This document shows, piece by piece, positions 22,431-32,194 of a DNA stretch of 61,822 nt. A program made the translations under genes and the position numbers. The notes below the pieces were generated by a model. The model did not search any database. It was not told where the DNA came from and saw only the letters and a list, made by a program, of their open reading frames with translations. Numbering within the stretch: position 1 is the first letter of the stretch; every line of letters begins with the position of its first letter. Source of the stretch: a virus; IMG/VR virus record IMGVR_UViG_3300036832_000756, positions 1 to 61,822 of that record. One strand, written 5' to 3'.

Positions 22431-24320
22431 ATGGCAGACCAGCGGCTTCCCCAGGGTGACATCTCCACCTGGGACGAGGACAACGCCGGCGACGAGATCC
22501 CCACGCGCTTCGGGCCGATGTCCGAGCTCGGGGTCACCGGCGTCAAGCGGGTCTCCGGCTACATCGATGAGGAGTTCCTGCCCGCGCTGCGCGGTCGCAA
22601 GGCGGTCCGGGTCTTCCGGGAGATGTCGCTGAACGACTCGATGGTCGGCGCGATGCTGTTCAGCATCGACAAGCTGATCCGCGAGGTGGAGTGGAAGGTG
22701 CTGCCCGCCGACCAGTCCCAGGAGAACGTGCTGGCCCAGGAGTTCCTGGAGAGCTGCATGGACGACATGAACGAGCCCTGGGACGCCTTCATCGGCGAGG
22801 TGCTGTCCATGCTCACCTACGGCTGGTCCTGGCACGAGATCGTCTACAAGCGCCGGCTGGGCCCCTGGGAGAAGGACCCGAGGCGGCGCTCGAAGTACTC
22901 CGACGGGCTGATCGGCTGGCGGAAGATGCCGATCCGCGCCCAGGAGACCCTGATGCGCTGGTCCTTCGATGAGACCGGCGGGATCCGGGCGCTGGTGCAG
23001 ATGGCTCCGCCCAAGTACCAGACCACGGTGATCCCGATCGAGAAGAGCGTGCTGTTCCGCACCGCGGTGGCCAAGGGCAACCCGGAGGGCATCTCGATGC
23101 TCCGGACCGCCTACCGGCCCTGGTACTTCAAGAAGCGCCTGGAGGAGTTCGAGGCGATCGGTGTGGAGCGGGACCTGGCCGGCATGCCGGTAGGAAGGGT
23201 CCCTGCGGACTACCTGACGGCGGCCACGGGCACTCCACAGGCCAAGACCGTGGATGCCTTCCGGAAGATGGTCCGTGGGGTTCGCCGGGACGAGAACGAG
23301 GGCCTGGTGCTGCCCACCCAGTACGACCCGGACACCAAGCAGCCGCTGTTCGACTTCGAGCTGATGAGCTCGGGCGGCACCCGGCAGTTCGACACCAACT
23401 CGATCATCAGCCGCTACGAGCAGCGGATCCTGATGAGCGTGCTGGCCGACTTCATCCTGGTCGGGCACGAGTCCACCGGCTCCTACAGCCTGCACACCGA
23501 CAAGACCGGCATCTTCCGCTCGGCCCTGAACGCCTTCGCCAAGGGGATCGCCGACACCCTGAACCGGTACGTGGTGCCCCGGCTGTTCGCGGTGAACGGC
23601 TGGAAGCTGGACCAGCTGCCCCGGTTCGAGCCCACCAACGTCGATCCCCCGGCCCTGGACCAGCTGGCCGCCTTCATCTCCGCCACCGCCGGTGCCGGCA
23701 TGCAGTGGTTCCCGGACCCGGAGCTGGAGAAGTACATCCGCGAGATCGCCCGGCTCCCGGAGATGACCGATGAGGACGTGGACTACAAGCGGGCCATGTA
23801 CCAGCAGCAGCAGGCCACCGAGTTCGCCGGCGGCCAGATGGAGCTGCTGGGCATGAAGCAGAAGGCCGAGCTGACCGCCCAGGGGCTGAGCCCGGAGCAG
23901 GCCCAGATGCACTCCGAGCAGCCCACCGCGGAGATGCAGCAGCAGTACGCGGTGGACGGGGCCAACTCCGAGCAGGAGGGCGAGGCCGCCCGACGGCTGC
24001 ACCCGGTGGGACAGGCCGACCAGGCCGACGCCCAGATGCAGATGCAGATCGAGCAGTCCCGGGAGGAGATGAAGAACGCCCCGCCCCCGGCGGACCCGAA
24101 CGAGGACAAGCGGTTCGCCCGCGAGAAGCAGAAGTCCGACCAGGACGAGAAGTACGCTGCTGTGGGCCACAAGCGGGAGACCGAGAAGATGAAGCTCGCC
24201 GACCAGCTGGCCGAGCGCAAGCACAACCGGGACATCGCGGTGCTGCGCGAGAAGAAGAAGCAGATCGGCCGGCCGGACCGGCGGGTCGCGAAGAAGCCGC
24301 CGCCGAAGAAGGGGAAGTAG
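22431..24320 (+). CDS. Portal protein (DUF935/Mu gp29-like)
   Basis: A 629-aa protein. LRGRKAVRVFREMSLNDSMV then GAMLFSIDKLIREVEWKV is the typical portal wing entry. Then comes VLSMLTYGWSWHEIVYKRR and RQFDTNSIISRYEQRILMSV with ADFILVGHESTGSYSL, matching DUF935-type portals. The C-terminal 150 residues are Gln/Glu-rich coiled coil with a very basic end (RVAKKPPPKKGK) that could contact DNA in the capsid. It forms the dodecameric channel at the packaging vertex. Confidence 0.88.
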   Translation: MADQRLPQGDISTWDEDNAGDEIPTRFGPMSELGVTGVKRVSGYIDEEFLPALRGRKAVRVFREMSLNDSMVGAMLFSIDKLIREVEWKVLPADQSQENVLAQEFLESCMDDMNEPWDAFIGEVLSMLTYGWSWHEIVYKRRLGPWEKDPRRRSKYSDGLIGWRKMPIRAQETLMRWSFDETGGIRALVQMAPPKYQTTVIPIEKSVLFRTAVAKGNPEGISMLRTAYRPWYFKKRLEEFEAIGVERDLAGMPVGRVPADYLTAATGTPQAKTVDAFRKMVRGVRRDENEGLVLPTQYDPDTKQPLFDFELMSSGGTRQFDTNSIISRYEQRILMSVLADFILVGHESTGSYSLHTDKTGIFRSALNAFAKGIADTLNRYVVPRLFAVNGWKLDQLPRFEPTNVDPPALDQLAAFISATAGAGMQWFPDPELEKYIREIARLPEMTDEDVDYKRAMYQQQQATEFAGGQMELLGMKQKAELTAQGLSPEQAQMHSEQPTAEMQQQYAVDGANSEQEGEAARRLHPVGQADQADAQMQMQIEQSREEMKNAPPPADPNEDKRFAREKQKSDQDEKYAAVGHKRETEKMKLADQLAERKHNRDIAVLREKKKQIGRPDRRVAKKPPPKKGK

Positions 24321-27300
24321 ATGCCCTACGCGAGCAAGGCGCAGCGTGGCTACCTGCACGCCCACCCCGAGATCACCGACAAGAAGGGCCACCCGGTGGC
24401 CGCCAAGTGGGACGCCGAGATCCGCCGGCGGAAGCGGGTGGCGAAGGCCAAGGCCCCCGGCTGGCTGCAGCCGCTGGCCATCGGCACCGCCGGTGGCGCG
24501 CTGGCCAACCAGCTCCCCTCGTTCGAGGAGCAGGCCCGGCTGCGGGAGAACCGGCGTCGCCGGAAGTCGGCTGCCAAGGCGAATGTGAAGAAGAACTATT
24601 CACCACCGGTCTGGCCCGATGACGGCTACTTCAACGCCCGGGCGGCCCAGCAGGCCTACGACCTGGTGATGAAGATGGACGACGACACCGCCGAGATGTT
24701 CACCACCATCGTGGTCGGCGACATCCTGGAGGGCGACATCGAGGCCAACCAGCGCACCCTGCAGAAGCACCTGAACGAGGTGGTGGCCAAGCGGATCACC
24801 GACCTGAAGCGGGCCACGCTGCGGGCGGTCAGCAAGTCCGGGGGCGACTCCGCCGAGCAGGTCGCCTTCGCCCAGGCGCTGGCCGTGCTCGAGCGGCTGG
24901 TGAGCAAGGCCGACGACGACTTCAAGTGGGACCCGAAGGCGCACCCGCGCGGCGGGGTCAACCCCGGCTGGTTCCGCAGCAGCGTCAGCCACACCCAGCA
25001 GAAGCCGCTGCATCCCAAGACCGCGGAGACGATCGGGATCAAGCGCCATCCCGCCCACCAGGACATGAACGACAAGCAGCGGGCCCAGTACCAGGACGAG
25101 TACCGGCAGCTGAAGGGCTTCCTGGACCAGGCCTACCAGGCCAGCCCCAACCCCGGCGACACCAAGATCCAGCTGCACTTCCGCGACCACGACGGCACCC
25201 AGTACGCCGAGGAGCACCCGGGGACCAGGCCGAAGCCGAAGATGCTGGACCCCCGGGAGCGGACCCTGGTCGGGATGAGTGCGCAGCCAGCGGGGCTGAC
25301 CCTGGGCGGGGCTGCGTTCGGGCTGACCTCGGCCCTGGGCGGGAGCATGTCGCCGGGGGTGATGGGCGGGCTCAACACCGCCGGGCAGAAGCTGCCGGAC
25401 TTCGCCGAGAACTGGACCAAGGCAGGCAGTGGGGCGAACAGCAACGAGCGTCTCTACAACCGGCTGGAGACCGGGAGCGGGCTGCTGCGCGACCTGACCC
25501 CGAACGGCTCCAAGGCGAACCTGGCCGGGCACGTGGGCAACTTCGTGGGCTCCTACGGCCCGCAGGCCGAGGCCGTGATCGGCCCGCCGGCGCGTCGGAC
25601 CGCCTACCGGTACCGGGGCACCGAGAAGAAGCCGGACCCGCAGATGGTGGCGGCCTACGAGACCGCGATCCGCAACTCGATGGGCAACCGCGGCCGGAAC
25701 GTGGAGGACGACGCGATCACCCGGCGCGCCCAGAACCGGGCGATCGAGGCCAAGCGGAGGGAGGTCGCGGACGCCACCAAGACCCCGGTGGAGGCGGTCC
25801 GGCTGACCGCCGACGAGCGGGTCGAGGCGATGAACTCGGCTCGCAGCGAGCGGAGGGCGGCCTCGACCAGCCCGAACCCGACGTTCACAGAGCAGCAGGG
25901 AGCCGCCGCCGAGATCGCCGCCTACCTGGGACGGTCGGCCGACGACCCCCGAGGCGGGGCAGCCCCCAGAAGGGGGCTGTACAACCTGCAGCTGGCCAGC
26001 GGGAACACCCCGCCGTCCGAGGGCGTGATCCTGGATCGGAACGGCAAGATCGTCACCCAGGCGATCGGCTACGGCGACGACCACTACCTGCCGTTCAACC
26101 TGAAGAACCTCAAGGGCCTGAAGGGCGGCTCCTACATCCGCAACCGCTCGGTGGGCGGGCTGACCAGCGAGGACATCTACACCGGGCTGGTCAGCGGGGC
26201 GCGCTCGGTCACGGTGGTCTCGAGGTCGGGCACCTTCACCATGGAGTTCGAGCCGGACTTCCGAGGCGGGCGTCGGCACAACGACAAGGCGCGCCGGATG
26301 ACCCGGCGCTACGAGCAGATCCTGGACGCGGTGCAGTCCGAGCAGGTGGAGCGCCAGGGGATCATGCCGGAGACGCGCCGGGCGATCGCCGACAAGGTGC
26401 GGGCCGAGGCCGAGAACAACCCGCTGATGGGTCCGAATGTCATCCGGGCGGAGGTGAACCGCCGGATCGAGGAGTACAAGGCCAACCCGGAGATCGAGCC
26501 CGAGGACGAAGAGTACTTGGACTTCATGACCAACTACCAGACCGCCGGGATGGCCCTCGACAGCCCCGAGCGGAATGCCATCAAGAGCAACCTGCGCAAC
26601 CAGATGGCTGCGGAGAAGGAGCTGAAGTTCCGACTGAACGGCGACGGCTACGCGGCTGCCCTGGAGGGGCTGCGCGAGCAGTTCCCCTACTACATCAAGG
26701 TCCGCTCGGAGCCGACGAAGGAGGGGAAGTTCGAGCGGGAGCCGGACCTGGGCTACGTGGAGCCGGACAAGATCCGTCCCACCGCCGCAGCCGCCGGTCT
26801 GTTCGGTGCCAAGCGCCAGCACCAGTACCAGAGCAGCCCGGGGAAGATCTCGGCTGCCGAGGCCGACTACGCCGGCGGTGCGCCGCGTCGTGCTGCTCCT
26901 GCGCCTGCGGCTCCGGCCGCCGAGGCTCCGGAGGGCGAGACCACGGCCACGCCCGAGGGCACGGCCGAGAAGACCAAGGCCGCCAAGCCCGAGACTCTGG
27001 ACCCGGTGTCCCAGGCCGGGTACGCCGACAAGGCGGTGACCGTCCAGCAGGCGATCAAGTCCGAGGTCGCCTTCGCGCCGGGCAGCGTGGTCCCGCCCTG
27101 GGTGAGGATGGACGAGGACCAGTTCCGCGCCCACCTGCGGGACAAGGACAACCTGACCAGGTTCGACCAGTGGATCTCCCAGCACCAGGAGATGCTGGCC
27201 TCCGACCCCGAGGTGGACAAGACCCTGCTGGGCTACCACCAGGCGGCGGGCCGGATCGGGCAGAAGATGTACGAGCCCGCCCTGAACCAGGAGTGGCGGC

Positions 27301-28034
27301 CCAAGCCCTACCGGTTCCCCGACGAGAGCAAGGCCTATCGCCCCGAGGCCACGACCGCCGAGCGGCAGGCCGAGCTGAAGCGGATCGGAGCGAACGCGGT
27401 CGGGGTGGTCAGCCTCAAGCCGGTGGCGTCGATGAGCGATGCCGAGCTGCAGGCCGAGGTGGCGGGGGTGGCCGGGGTCCGGCGGAAGCTGGGCAGCCTG
27501 GAGGGTGCTCCCGACTTCGAGGACATGAAGACGCTGCTCACCGGGATCAACCGGGACTCGCCCACCCTGGCAAGCGTGTTCCGGGACGCGACGAACGACC
27601 CGAAGGGGATGGACGACTACCTGGAGATGGTCCACCGGACCAGAGCGGTCAACCAGGCGGTGCCGAGCGCGGAGCGTGGTGCGGCTCCGGCGCAGGAGGA
27701 GGTGGTCCACAACCCGATCACCGAGAAGGAGAACACCGTCAAGCCGCTGCTGGAGAAGATGGAGCGGATCAAGTATCTGACCGACCACACCATGAGGCTC
27801 CATGCCGAGGGCACTCCCGAGCGCAAGCGGCTGCAGCACCTGCGCGACGACCTCGGGCTGATCGAGGACGAGGACGGCACCGGAGCCGACGAGCTGATCG
27901 GCATGTCGGACGCCCATCCGGAGGCGGTCGATCTGATCCTGCACGCCCTGCACACCGGTGATGTGCAGGACTGGCAACCGGCACCGGAGCCGGAGCGGGT
28001 ACCGGTACCGCGTAGTGGTCCGATCCTGTCGTGA
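24321..28034 (+). CDS. Large (1237 aa) virion-type protein of unknown function
   Basis: Starts one base after the portal stop. The N-terminus PYASKAQRGYLHAHPEI is a frequent phage protein opening. Residues about 205-222 hold SKADDDFKWDPKAHPRGG, also seen in the MuF protein. A Gly/Ala-rich hydrophobic region follows near 320-360 (GLTLGGAAFGLTSALGGSMS). The middle is basic and helical (AITRRAQNRAIEAKRREVAD). A Pro/Ala linker near 850-900 separates a helical C-terminal third. No RNA polymerase, protease or hydrolase motif was found. Position between portal and MuF genes suggests a capsid-internal or ejected protein. Confidence 0.7.
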   Translation: MPYASKAQRGYLHAHPEITDKKGHPVAAKWDAEIRRRKRVAKAKAPGWLQPLAIGTAGGALANQLPSFEEQARLRENRRRRKSAAKANVKKNYSPPVWPDDGYFNARAAQQAYDLVMKMDDDTAEMFTTIVVGDILEGDIEANQRTLQKHLNEVVAKRITDLKRATLRAVSKSGGDSAEQVAFAQALAVLERLVSKADDDFKWDPKAHPRGGVNPGWFRSSVSHTQQKPLHPKTAETIGIKRHPAHQDMNDKQRAQYQDEYRQLKGFLDQAYQASPNPGDTKIQLHFRDHDGTQYAEEHPGTRPKPKMLDPRERTLVGMSAQPAGLTLGGAAFGLTSALGGSMSPGVMGGLNTAGQKLPDFAENWTKAGSGANSNERLYNRLETGSGLLRDLTPNGSKANLAGHVGNFVGSYGPQAEAVIGPPARRTAYRYRGTEKKPDPQMVAAYETAIRNSMGNRGRNVEDDAITRRAQNRAIEAKRREVADATKTPVEAVRLTADERVEAMNSARSERRAASTSPNPTFTEQQGAAAEIAAYLGRSADDPRGGAAPRRGLYNLQLASGNTPPSEGVILDRNGKIVTQAIGYGDDHYLPFNLKNLKGLKGGSYIRNRSVGGLTSEDIYTGLVSGARSVTVVSRSGTFTMEFEPDFRGGRRHNDKARRMTRRYEQILDAVQSEQVERQGIMPETRRAIADKVRAEAENNPLMGPNVIRAEVNRRIEEYKANPEIEPEDEEYLDFMTNYQTAGMALDSPERNAIKSNLRNQMAAEKELKFRLNGDGYAAALEGLREQFPYYIKVRSEPTKEGKFEREPDLGYVEPDKIRPTAAAAGLFGAKRQHQYQSSPGKISAAEADYAGGAPRRAAPAPAAPAAEAPEGETTATPEGTAEKTKAAKPETLDPVSQAGYADKAVTVQQAIKSEVAFAPGSVVPPWVRMDEDQFRAHLRDKDNLTRFDQWISQHQEMLASDPEVDKTLLGYHQAAGRIGQKMYEPALNQEWRPKPYRFPDESKAYRPEATTAERQAELKRIGANAVGVVSLKPVASMSDAELQAEVAGVAGVRRKLGSLEGAPDFEDMKTLLTGINRDSPTLASVFRDATNDPKGMDDYLEMVHRTRAVNQAVPSAERGAAPAQEEVVHNPITEKENTVKPLLEKMERIKYLTDHTMRLHAEGTPERKRLQHLRDDLGLIEDEDGTGADELIGMSDAHPEAVDLILHALHTGDVQDWQPAPEPERVPVPRSGPILS

Positions 28035-30202
28035 CCGCCGTCCCGGTCCCCCGTCCTACCCCGGCGGTCGAGCTCCGGTTCCACCCCACCGACCTGGACG
28101 AGGGGACGCTGCGGGAGGCGCTGCGCCCCCTGGGCTCACCGAGCGAGGCGATCGAGGCCGCGCTGATGACGGCCCGGCTGATGGTGGTCACCCAGGCCAA
28201 GGCCGAGGTGGCTGCGCTGACCGGGGAGATGAGCGCGGCCAAGCTGATCGGAATCGCGGACCTGGCCTGGCAGGTCTATGCGCCCACCTTCCTGCGGTCG
28301 CTGGGCCCGGTCTTCGCCGAGGAGTACCTGCGCACGATGCGGGCGGCCGGGGCCGGGGACATCCCGATGGCCACGGTCTACGCCCTGGCCGAGCAGCACG
28401 CCGCCCGGATGGGCACCCACTTCCACGAGTCCTCCCGGGACGCGCTGGGGCAGGGGTTCAACACCTTCGTGAACCGGAGGATGACCGAGCGGGTGGCCGC
28501 CGACCGGGTGCTGGACGGCTACGGGCTGACCGCCCGGGGGATGGCCGGGTACACCTCGCGGTCGCTGGACAAGGCCAACACGGTCACCCCGCTGAAGCTG
28601 AAGGAGCGGGTGGGCGACTACATCGGCACCTCGGTCCGCCGGCGGTCCAGGCTCTTCGCCACCCAGGAGCAGCACAACATCAGCCAGCAGGCCCGGCAGG
28701 TCGCCTGGATGTGGATGCAGGACAAGGGCCAGATCACGGCGGGGGCGGAGAAGGTCTGGATCACCGCCCGCGACGAGCGGACCTGCGACCAGTGCGCGCC
28801 GATGCACGGGGTCCGGGTGCCGGTCACCGAGCGGTTCACGCTGCCCAACGGCACCCAGGTCTACGTGCCGGGGATGCACCCGAACTGCCGGTGCACCGCC
28901 GAGCTGCTGGACCACCCGTGGATGGCCACGGTGGACAAGCGGGGCGTGCTGAGCAAGGCCGAGACCTGGAACCCCAAGGAGCACCCGCGTGGCGGCGACT
29001 CGAGGAACCCCGGCCGGTTCAGCGCCAAGGCTCGCTCATCGCCAACCAGGCCACCGGTGACCGAGCAGCAGGACTACTCCGCGTTCCAGCGGTTCCTGGA
29101 CACCGCTGCAGAGCAGATCGAGGAGGAGGTCAAGCCCAAGGTGGTGATCGATGACCGGCCCAAGGTGGTGATCAGCGATCGTTCCCCGGTGGTGATCAAC
29201 GACCGCCCGCCCCCGGTGGTGGTCAACGACCGTCCTCAGAGGCTCACCATCAACGACCCGGCGGCCCCGAAGGAGAAGCTGACGATCACCAACGTCGCCG
29301 ACGAGCGGGTCAAGCCGGTCTTCCGGCCCAGCCCGAAGCAGCGGCTCCTGATCAACGAGGGCACCGCGAAGACGATCATCCGGGGCCTGGCTGAGGTGAA
29401 GGCCAAGCTGCCACCGCCGCCCAGCCGGCCGCACAAGGACACGATCAGGCTGGACGGACCCGGTGGTCCCGGGCCGGTGTACTACATCGCCACCCCGTAT
29501 GAGATGGCCGAGAGTGAGCACTACCGGGACGGCCTGATCGAGCTGAACACCGAGATGGAGTTCGGCCAGGAGCAGACCCATGGCGACGAGACCGGGGAGG
29601 ACGCGATGGCGCGAGCCGCCCGGGAGTACTTCAATGAGCAGTTGACCAGCGAGTCGGATGCGATGTGGGAGAACGAGGAGAACTACCTCGAGCGGACCGA
29701 CGAGCACGGCACATCGATCCGGGCGCTGATCCCCGAGGAACACCTCTACGACATCGTGGCGGCAGCAGCTTGGAACGACCCGGGCGGTCCGGGCGACGAC
29801 CACATGAGGATCGACTGGACGATCGACAGCCCCGGATCCTCATCGCACGGGGAGCCGGTGGCCACCGAGTACATGAGGTACTCCGAGGTCGCCCAGGAGA
29901 TGAAGCTGAGTCCTGAGTCCTTCGTGCTCAGCGTCCTGGTGCTCACCGAGGGTCACAACTCCGACCTGGGCAAGACCCGCCAGCTCGCCACCGGGACCAG
30001 GTACGGCGATGAGGTCTGGACCGGCACCGGTCTGTACCGGCTCGAGCCGATGACCGGGGTGATCCAGGAGGCCAACGGTCCCCCGATCCGGTTCATGCAT
30101 CTGGTTCCGGAGGGCATCGAGCCCTACGACGTGATCCCGCCGGGCTACGTCCCGCCCGAGGATGACGAGCCGACACCCGGCAGGCCGCCGTATGGGCTGT
30201 GA
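28031..30202 (+). CDS. MuF-like head morphogenesis protein with long C-terminal extension
   Basis: A 723-aa protein. Residues about 230-290 carry the MuF core: WITARDERTCDQCAPMHG and PGMHPNCRCTAEL, with Cys and His that probably bind metal. WNPKEHPRGGDSRNPGRF (about 313-330) is a phage linker motif shared with the preceding protein. Next is a repeat region (about 367-416) of short VVI(D/S/N)DR units. The C-terminal third is acidic with LYDIVAAAAWNDPGGPGDDH. MuF proteins join the portal to the shell; the extension may be a cargo or effector domain, but no toxin motif was recognised. Confidence 0.8.
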   Translation: MTAVPVPRPTPAVELRFHPTDLDEGTLREALRPLGSPSEAIEAALMTARLMVVTQAKAEVAALTGEMSAAKLIGIADLAWQVYAPTFLRSLGPVFAEEYLRTMRAAGAGDIPMATVYALAEQHAARMGTHFHESSRDALGQGFNTFVNRRMTERVAADRVLDGYGLTARGMAGYTSRSLDKANTVTPLKLKERVGDYIGTSVRRRSRLFATQEQHNISQQARQVAWMWMQDKGQITAGAEKVWITARDERTCDQCAPMHGVRVPVTERFTLPNGTQVYVPGMHPNCRCTAELLDHPWMATVDKRGVLSKAETWNPKEHPRGGDSRNPGRFSAKARSSPTRPPVTEQQDYSAFQRFLDTAAEQIEEEVKPKVVIDDRPKVVISDRSPVVINDRPPPVVVNDRPQRLTINDPAAPKEKLTITNVADERVKPVFRPSPKQRLLINEGTAKTIIRGLAEVKAKLPPPPSRPHKDTIRLDGPGGPGPVYYIATPYEMAESEHYRDGLIELNTEMEFGQEQTHGDETGEDAMARAAREYFNEQLTSESDAMWENEENYLERTDEHGTSIRALIPEEHLYDIVAAAAWNDPGGPGDDHMRIDWTIDSPGSSSHGEPVATEYMRYSEVAQEMKLSPESFVLSVLVLTEGHNSDLGKTRQLATGTRYGDEVWTGTGLYRLEPMTGVIQEANGPPIRFMHLVPEGIEPYDVIPPGYVPPEDDEPTPGRPPYGL
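29128..29280 (+). repeat. Five degenerate short repeats in the MuF protein
   Basis: Protein-level tandem repeats PKVVIDDR, PKVVISDR, SPVVINDR, PPPVVVNDR, PQRLTINDP, each one beta strand followed by a turn, with period 8-9 residues. DNA identity between copies is moderate. The unit may form a small solenoid or extended stalk. Confidence 0.75.
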
Positions 30203-30228
30203 GTAGACCGGATCGGGATCATGAGGGT

Positions 30229-31335
30229 ATGAGCACCGACCAGGAGCTGTATGCCACCAACGAGACCTTCCGCGAGGTGGCCGACCTGTTGTTCGGCGGT
30301 GGCGGTGACCAGCTGCTGGCCGGCATCTCCAAGGCCAACCCGGGCCAGTCCGACCTGGCCACCAGCGACCGGAAGAAGCGCGCCCTCACCGCCGGGCTGA
30401 GTGCGGTCGGGGCCACCGCCGGCGCGGCCGGCCTGGGCTACGCCGCCCACAAGACCGGCGGGGCCTACCGGGCCGCCCGGTTCGGCGAGACCACGCTGAA
30501 GGCGGCGAAGACGGCCCGGGCCGCTGGGAACGCGGCCCCCAAGCTCCAGCCGGTGATGTCGCGACCACGTGCGGTCGGGCAGGCGATCAAGCACGAGAAG
30601 CTCGGCACCGCGCTGGTCCCGCTCGAGGTGGCCGGTCTGGGCGGCGAGATCATGTCCACCAAGATCCTGCACGGGGACACCAAGCGCAGCTCACCGAAGA
30701 AGCCGGTGATCAAGCGGCTGAAGGGTGGCGGCCTGGTCAGGAAGGACATCACCGAGATCCCCGAGGCCGGGCAGCTGCCCAGGACCAAGGGCCAGCTGAC
30801 CCGGGCCGTGGTGACCAACCCCAAGGTGCAGGCCAAGGGCCTGGAGTACACCAAGAAGGGAGCCGGCGCGCTGAAGAAGCTCCCGAGCAAGGTGAAGACG
30901 GTGAACACCTCCAAGCGGCTGGAGCCGGTCGATGTGGTCTGGTCCGGGGAGTTCGCCAAGGCTGACGCCGACAAGCAGCAGCTGTTCGGCTGGGCCTCGG
31001 TGGTCGAGGTGGACGGCGAGCCCGTGGTGGACCTGCAGGGCGACGTGATCACCGCCGAGGAGATGGAGAAGGCGGGCTACTCCTACGTGATGAAGTCCCG
31101 CAAGGGCGGGGACATGCACCTGCGGGACAACTGGGAGCCGATCCAGAAGTCGGAGATGATCGAGTCCTTCATCGTCACCGACGACAAGCGCCAGGCGATG
31201 GGGCTGCCGGACTCGGTGCCCACCGGCTGGTGGGTCGGGTTCCAGGTCCAGGACCCCCAGGTCTGGGCGGACGTGAAGGCCGGGAAGCGGACCGGGTTCT
31301 CCATCCATGGCACCGGCAAGAGGACTCCGGCATGA
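30229..31335 (+). CDS. Prohead maturation protease (S78_2/XkdF-like) with Ala/Gly-rich N-terminal half
   Basis: A 368-aa protein from ATG 30229 (GTG 30199, overlapping the MuF stop, is an alternative). Residues about 250-365 match the XkdF-like protease domain: QLFGWASVVEVDGEPVVDLQ, H297 in GGDMHLRD, ESFIVTDDKRQAMGL, GWWVGFQVQDPQVW, and S358 in GFSIHGTG. The N-terminal half is unlike a protease: GISKANPG, then RALTAGLSAVGATAGAAGLG and a basic Ala-rich helix. That part resembles the SAFG-tag proteins of this phage. The protease would cut scaffold and tagged proteins during capsid maturation. Confidence 0.8.
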   Translation: MSTDQELYATNETFREVADLLFGGGGDQLLAGISKANPGQSDLATSDRKKRALTAGLSAVGATAGAAGLGYAAHKTGGAYRAARFGETTLKAAKTARAAGNAAPKLQPVMSRPRAVGQAIKHEKLGTALVPLEVAGLGGEIMSTKILHGDTKRSSPKKPVIKRLKGGGLVRKDITEIPEAGQLPRTKGQLTRAVVTNPKVQAKGLEYTKKGAGALKKLPSKVKTVNTSKRLEPVDVVWSGEFAKADADKQQLFGWASVVEVDGEPVVDLQGDVITAEEMEKAGYSYVMKSRKGGDMHLRDNWEPIQKSEMIESFIVTDDKRQAMGLPDSVPTGWWVGFQVQDPQVWADVKAGKRTGFSIHGTGKRTPA

Positions 31336-32183
31336 CCATCTCCAAGATGAGCGACACCGAGCTGCGGCACCGGCGCAAGGTCCAGGGCAACATCGCCCGG
31401 ACCACCTCGACCCTGGGCCTGAGCGGGCTCGGGATCACCGGGGCCGCCCTGGCGGCCCGGAAGTCTCCCGGCGCGCTGAAGGCGATGGGCAAGATCCCCA
31501 AGGTCGGCGCGAAGCTGGGCAAGGACCCGAAGATCGCCTCGGAGAAGCTGAAGAACACCGCCCTGACCACGGGCATCGTCTCCGGCGGCATCGGCGGTGT
31601 CGGCGGGTTCAACCAGGCCTCGATCTACTCAGCAGAGTCCAAGCGGAAGAGGAAGCCAGCCATGCCCGTTGCCAAGTCACGAGGGATCGAGCCCACCACC
31701 GCCGGCGAGGTCGGCGTGGCCAAGAACTACGAGGATCTGGTCAGGAAGGAGTGGTCGGCCAACGCCTCCAAGTTCGACTCCGAGCGCTCCCGGATGAAGC
31801 GCTCCCAGGGCTACGAGGACGTGGGCACCGCGGCCACCGGCGGCCTGGCGGCGGGTGCTGCGGTCAAGGGAGCCCAGGCCGGGCGCAAGATCATGGCGAA
31901 CCGAACCCCGGGCCAGCTGAAGGCCCGGCACCTGCCGTCGGTGAAGGCGGTCCAGGCCGGGCGCAAGGCGGCGGCGGTCAAGCACGGCAAGGTCGGGGCC
32001 GGGCTGCTGGCCGCCTCCACGGCCACCGGAGCGGCCACGCTCGCGGTGAAGAACCGGAACAAGTCCAAGTCCTGGTCCCCCTACTCCAAGCGGGACACGA
32101 CCAGCGCGTTCGGGGTGGACCACGAGCCGGTAGCCAAGGTGTTCAAGGCGATGAGTGGACACCACCGTGAGACTGATCAGTAG
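31332..32183 (+). CDS. SAFG-tag protein 2 (tag at C-terminus), 283 aa
   Basis: ATGA overlap with the protease gene. Two long Ala/Gly-rich basic regions (GLSGLGITGAALAARKSPGA and AATGGLAAGAAVKGAQAGRK) surround a polar centre. Near the C-terminus is TSAFGVDHEPVAKVFKAMSG, the same tag that other family members carry at the N-terminus. This is the only member with a C-terminal tag. Probably packaged inside the prohead. Confidence 0.65.
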   Translation: MTISKMSDTELRHRRKVQGNIARTTSTLGLSGLGITGAALAARKSPGALKAMGKIPKVGAKLGKDPKIASEKLKNTALTTGIVSGGIGGVGGFNQASIYSAESKRKRKPAMPVAKSRGIEPTTAGEVGVAKNYEDLVRKEWSANASKFDSERSRMKRSQGYEDVGTAATGGLAAGAAVKGAQAGRKIMANRTPGQLKARHLPSVKAVQAGRKAAAVKHGKVGAGLLAASTATGAATLAVKNRNKSKSWSPYSKRDTTSAFGVDHEPVAKVFKAMSGHHRETDQ

Positions 32184-32194
32184 AGGTTGATGAC

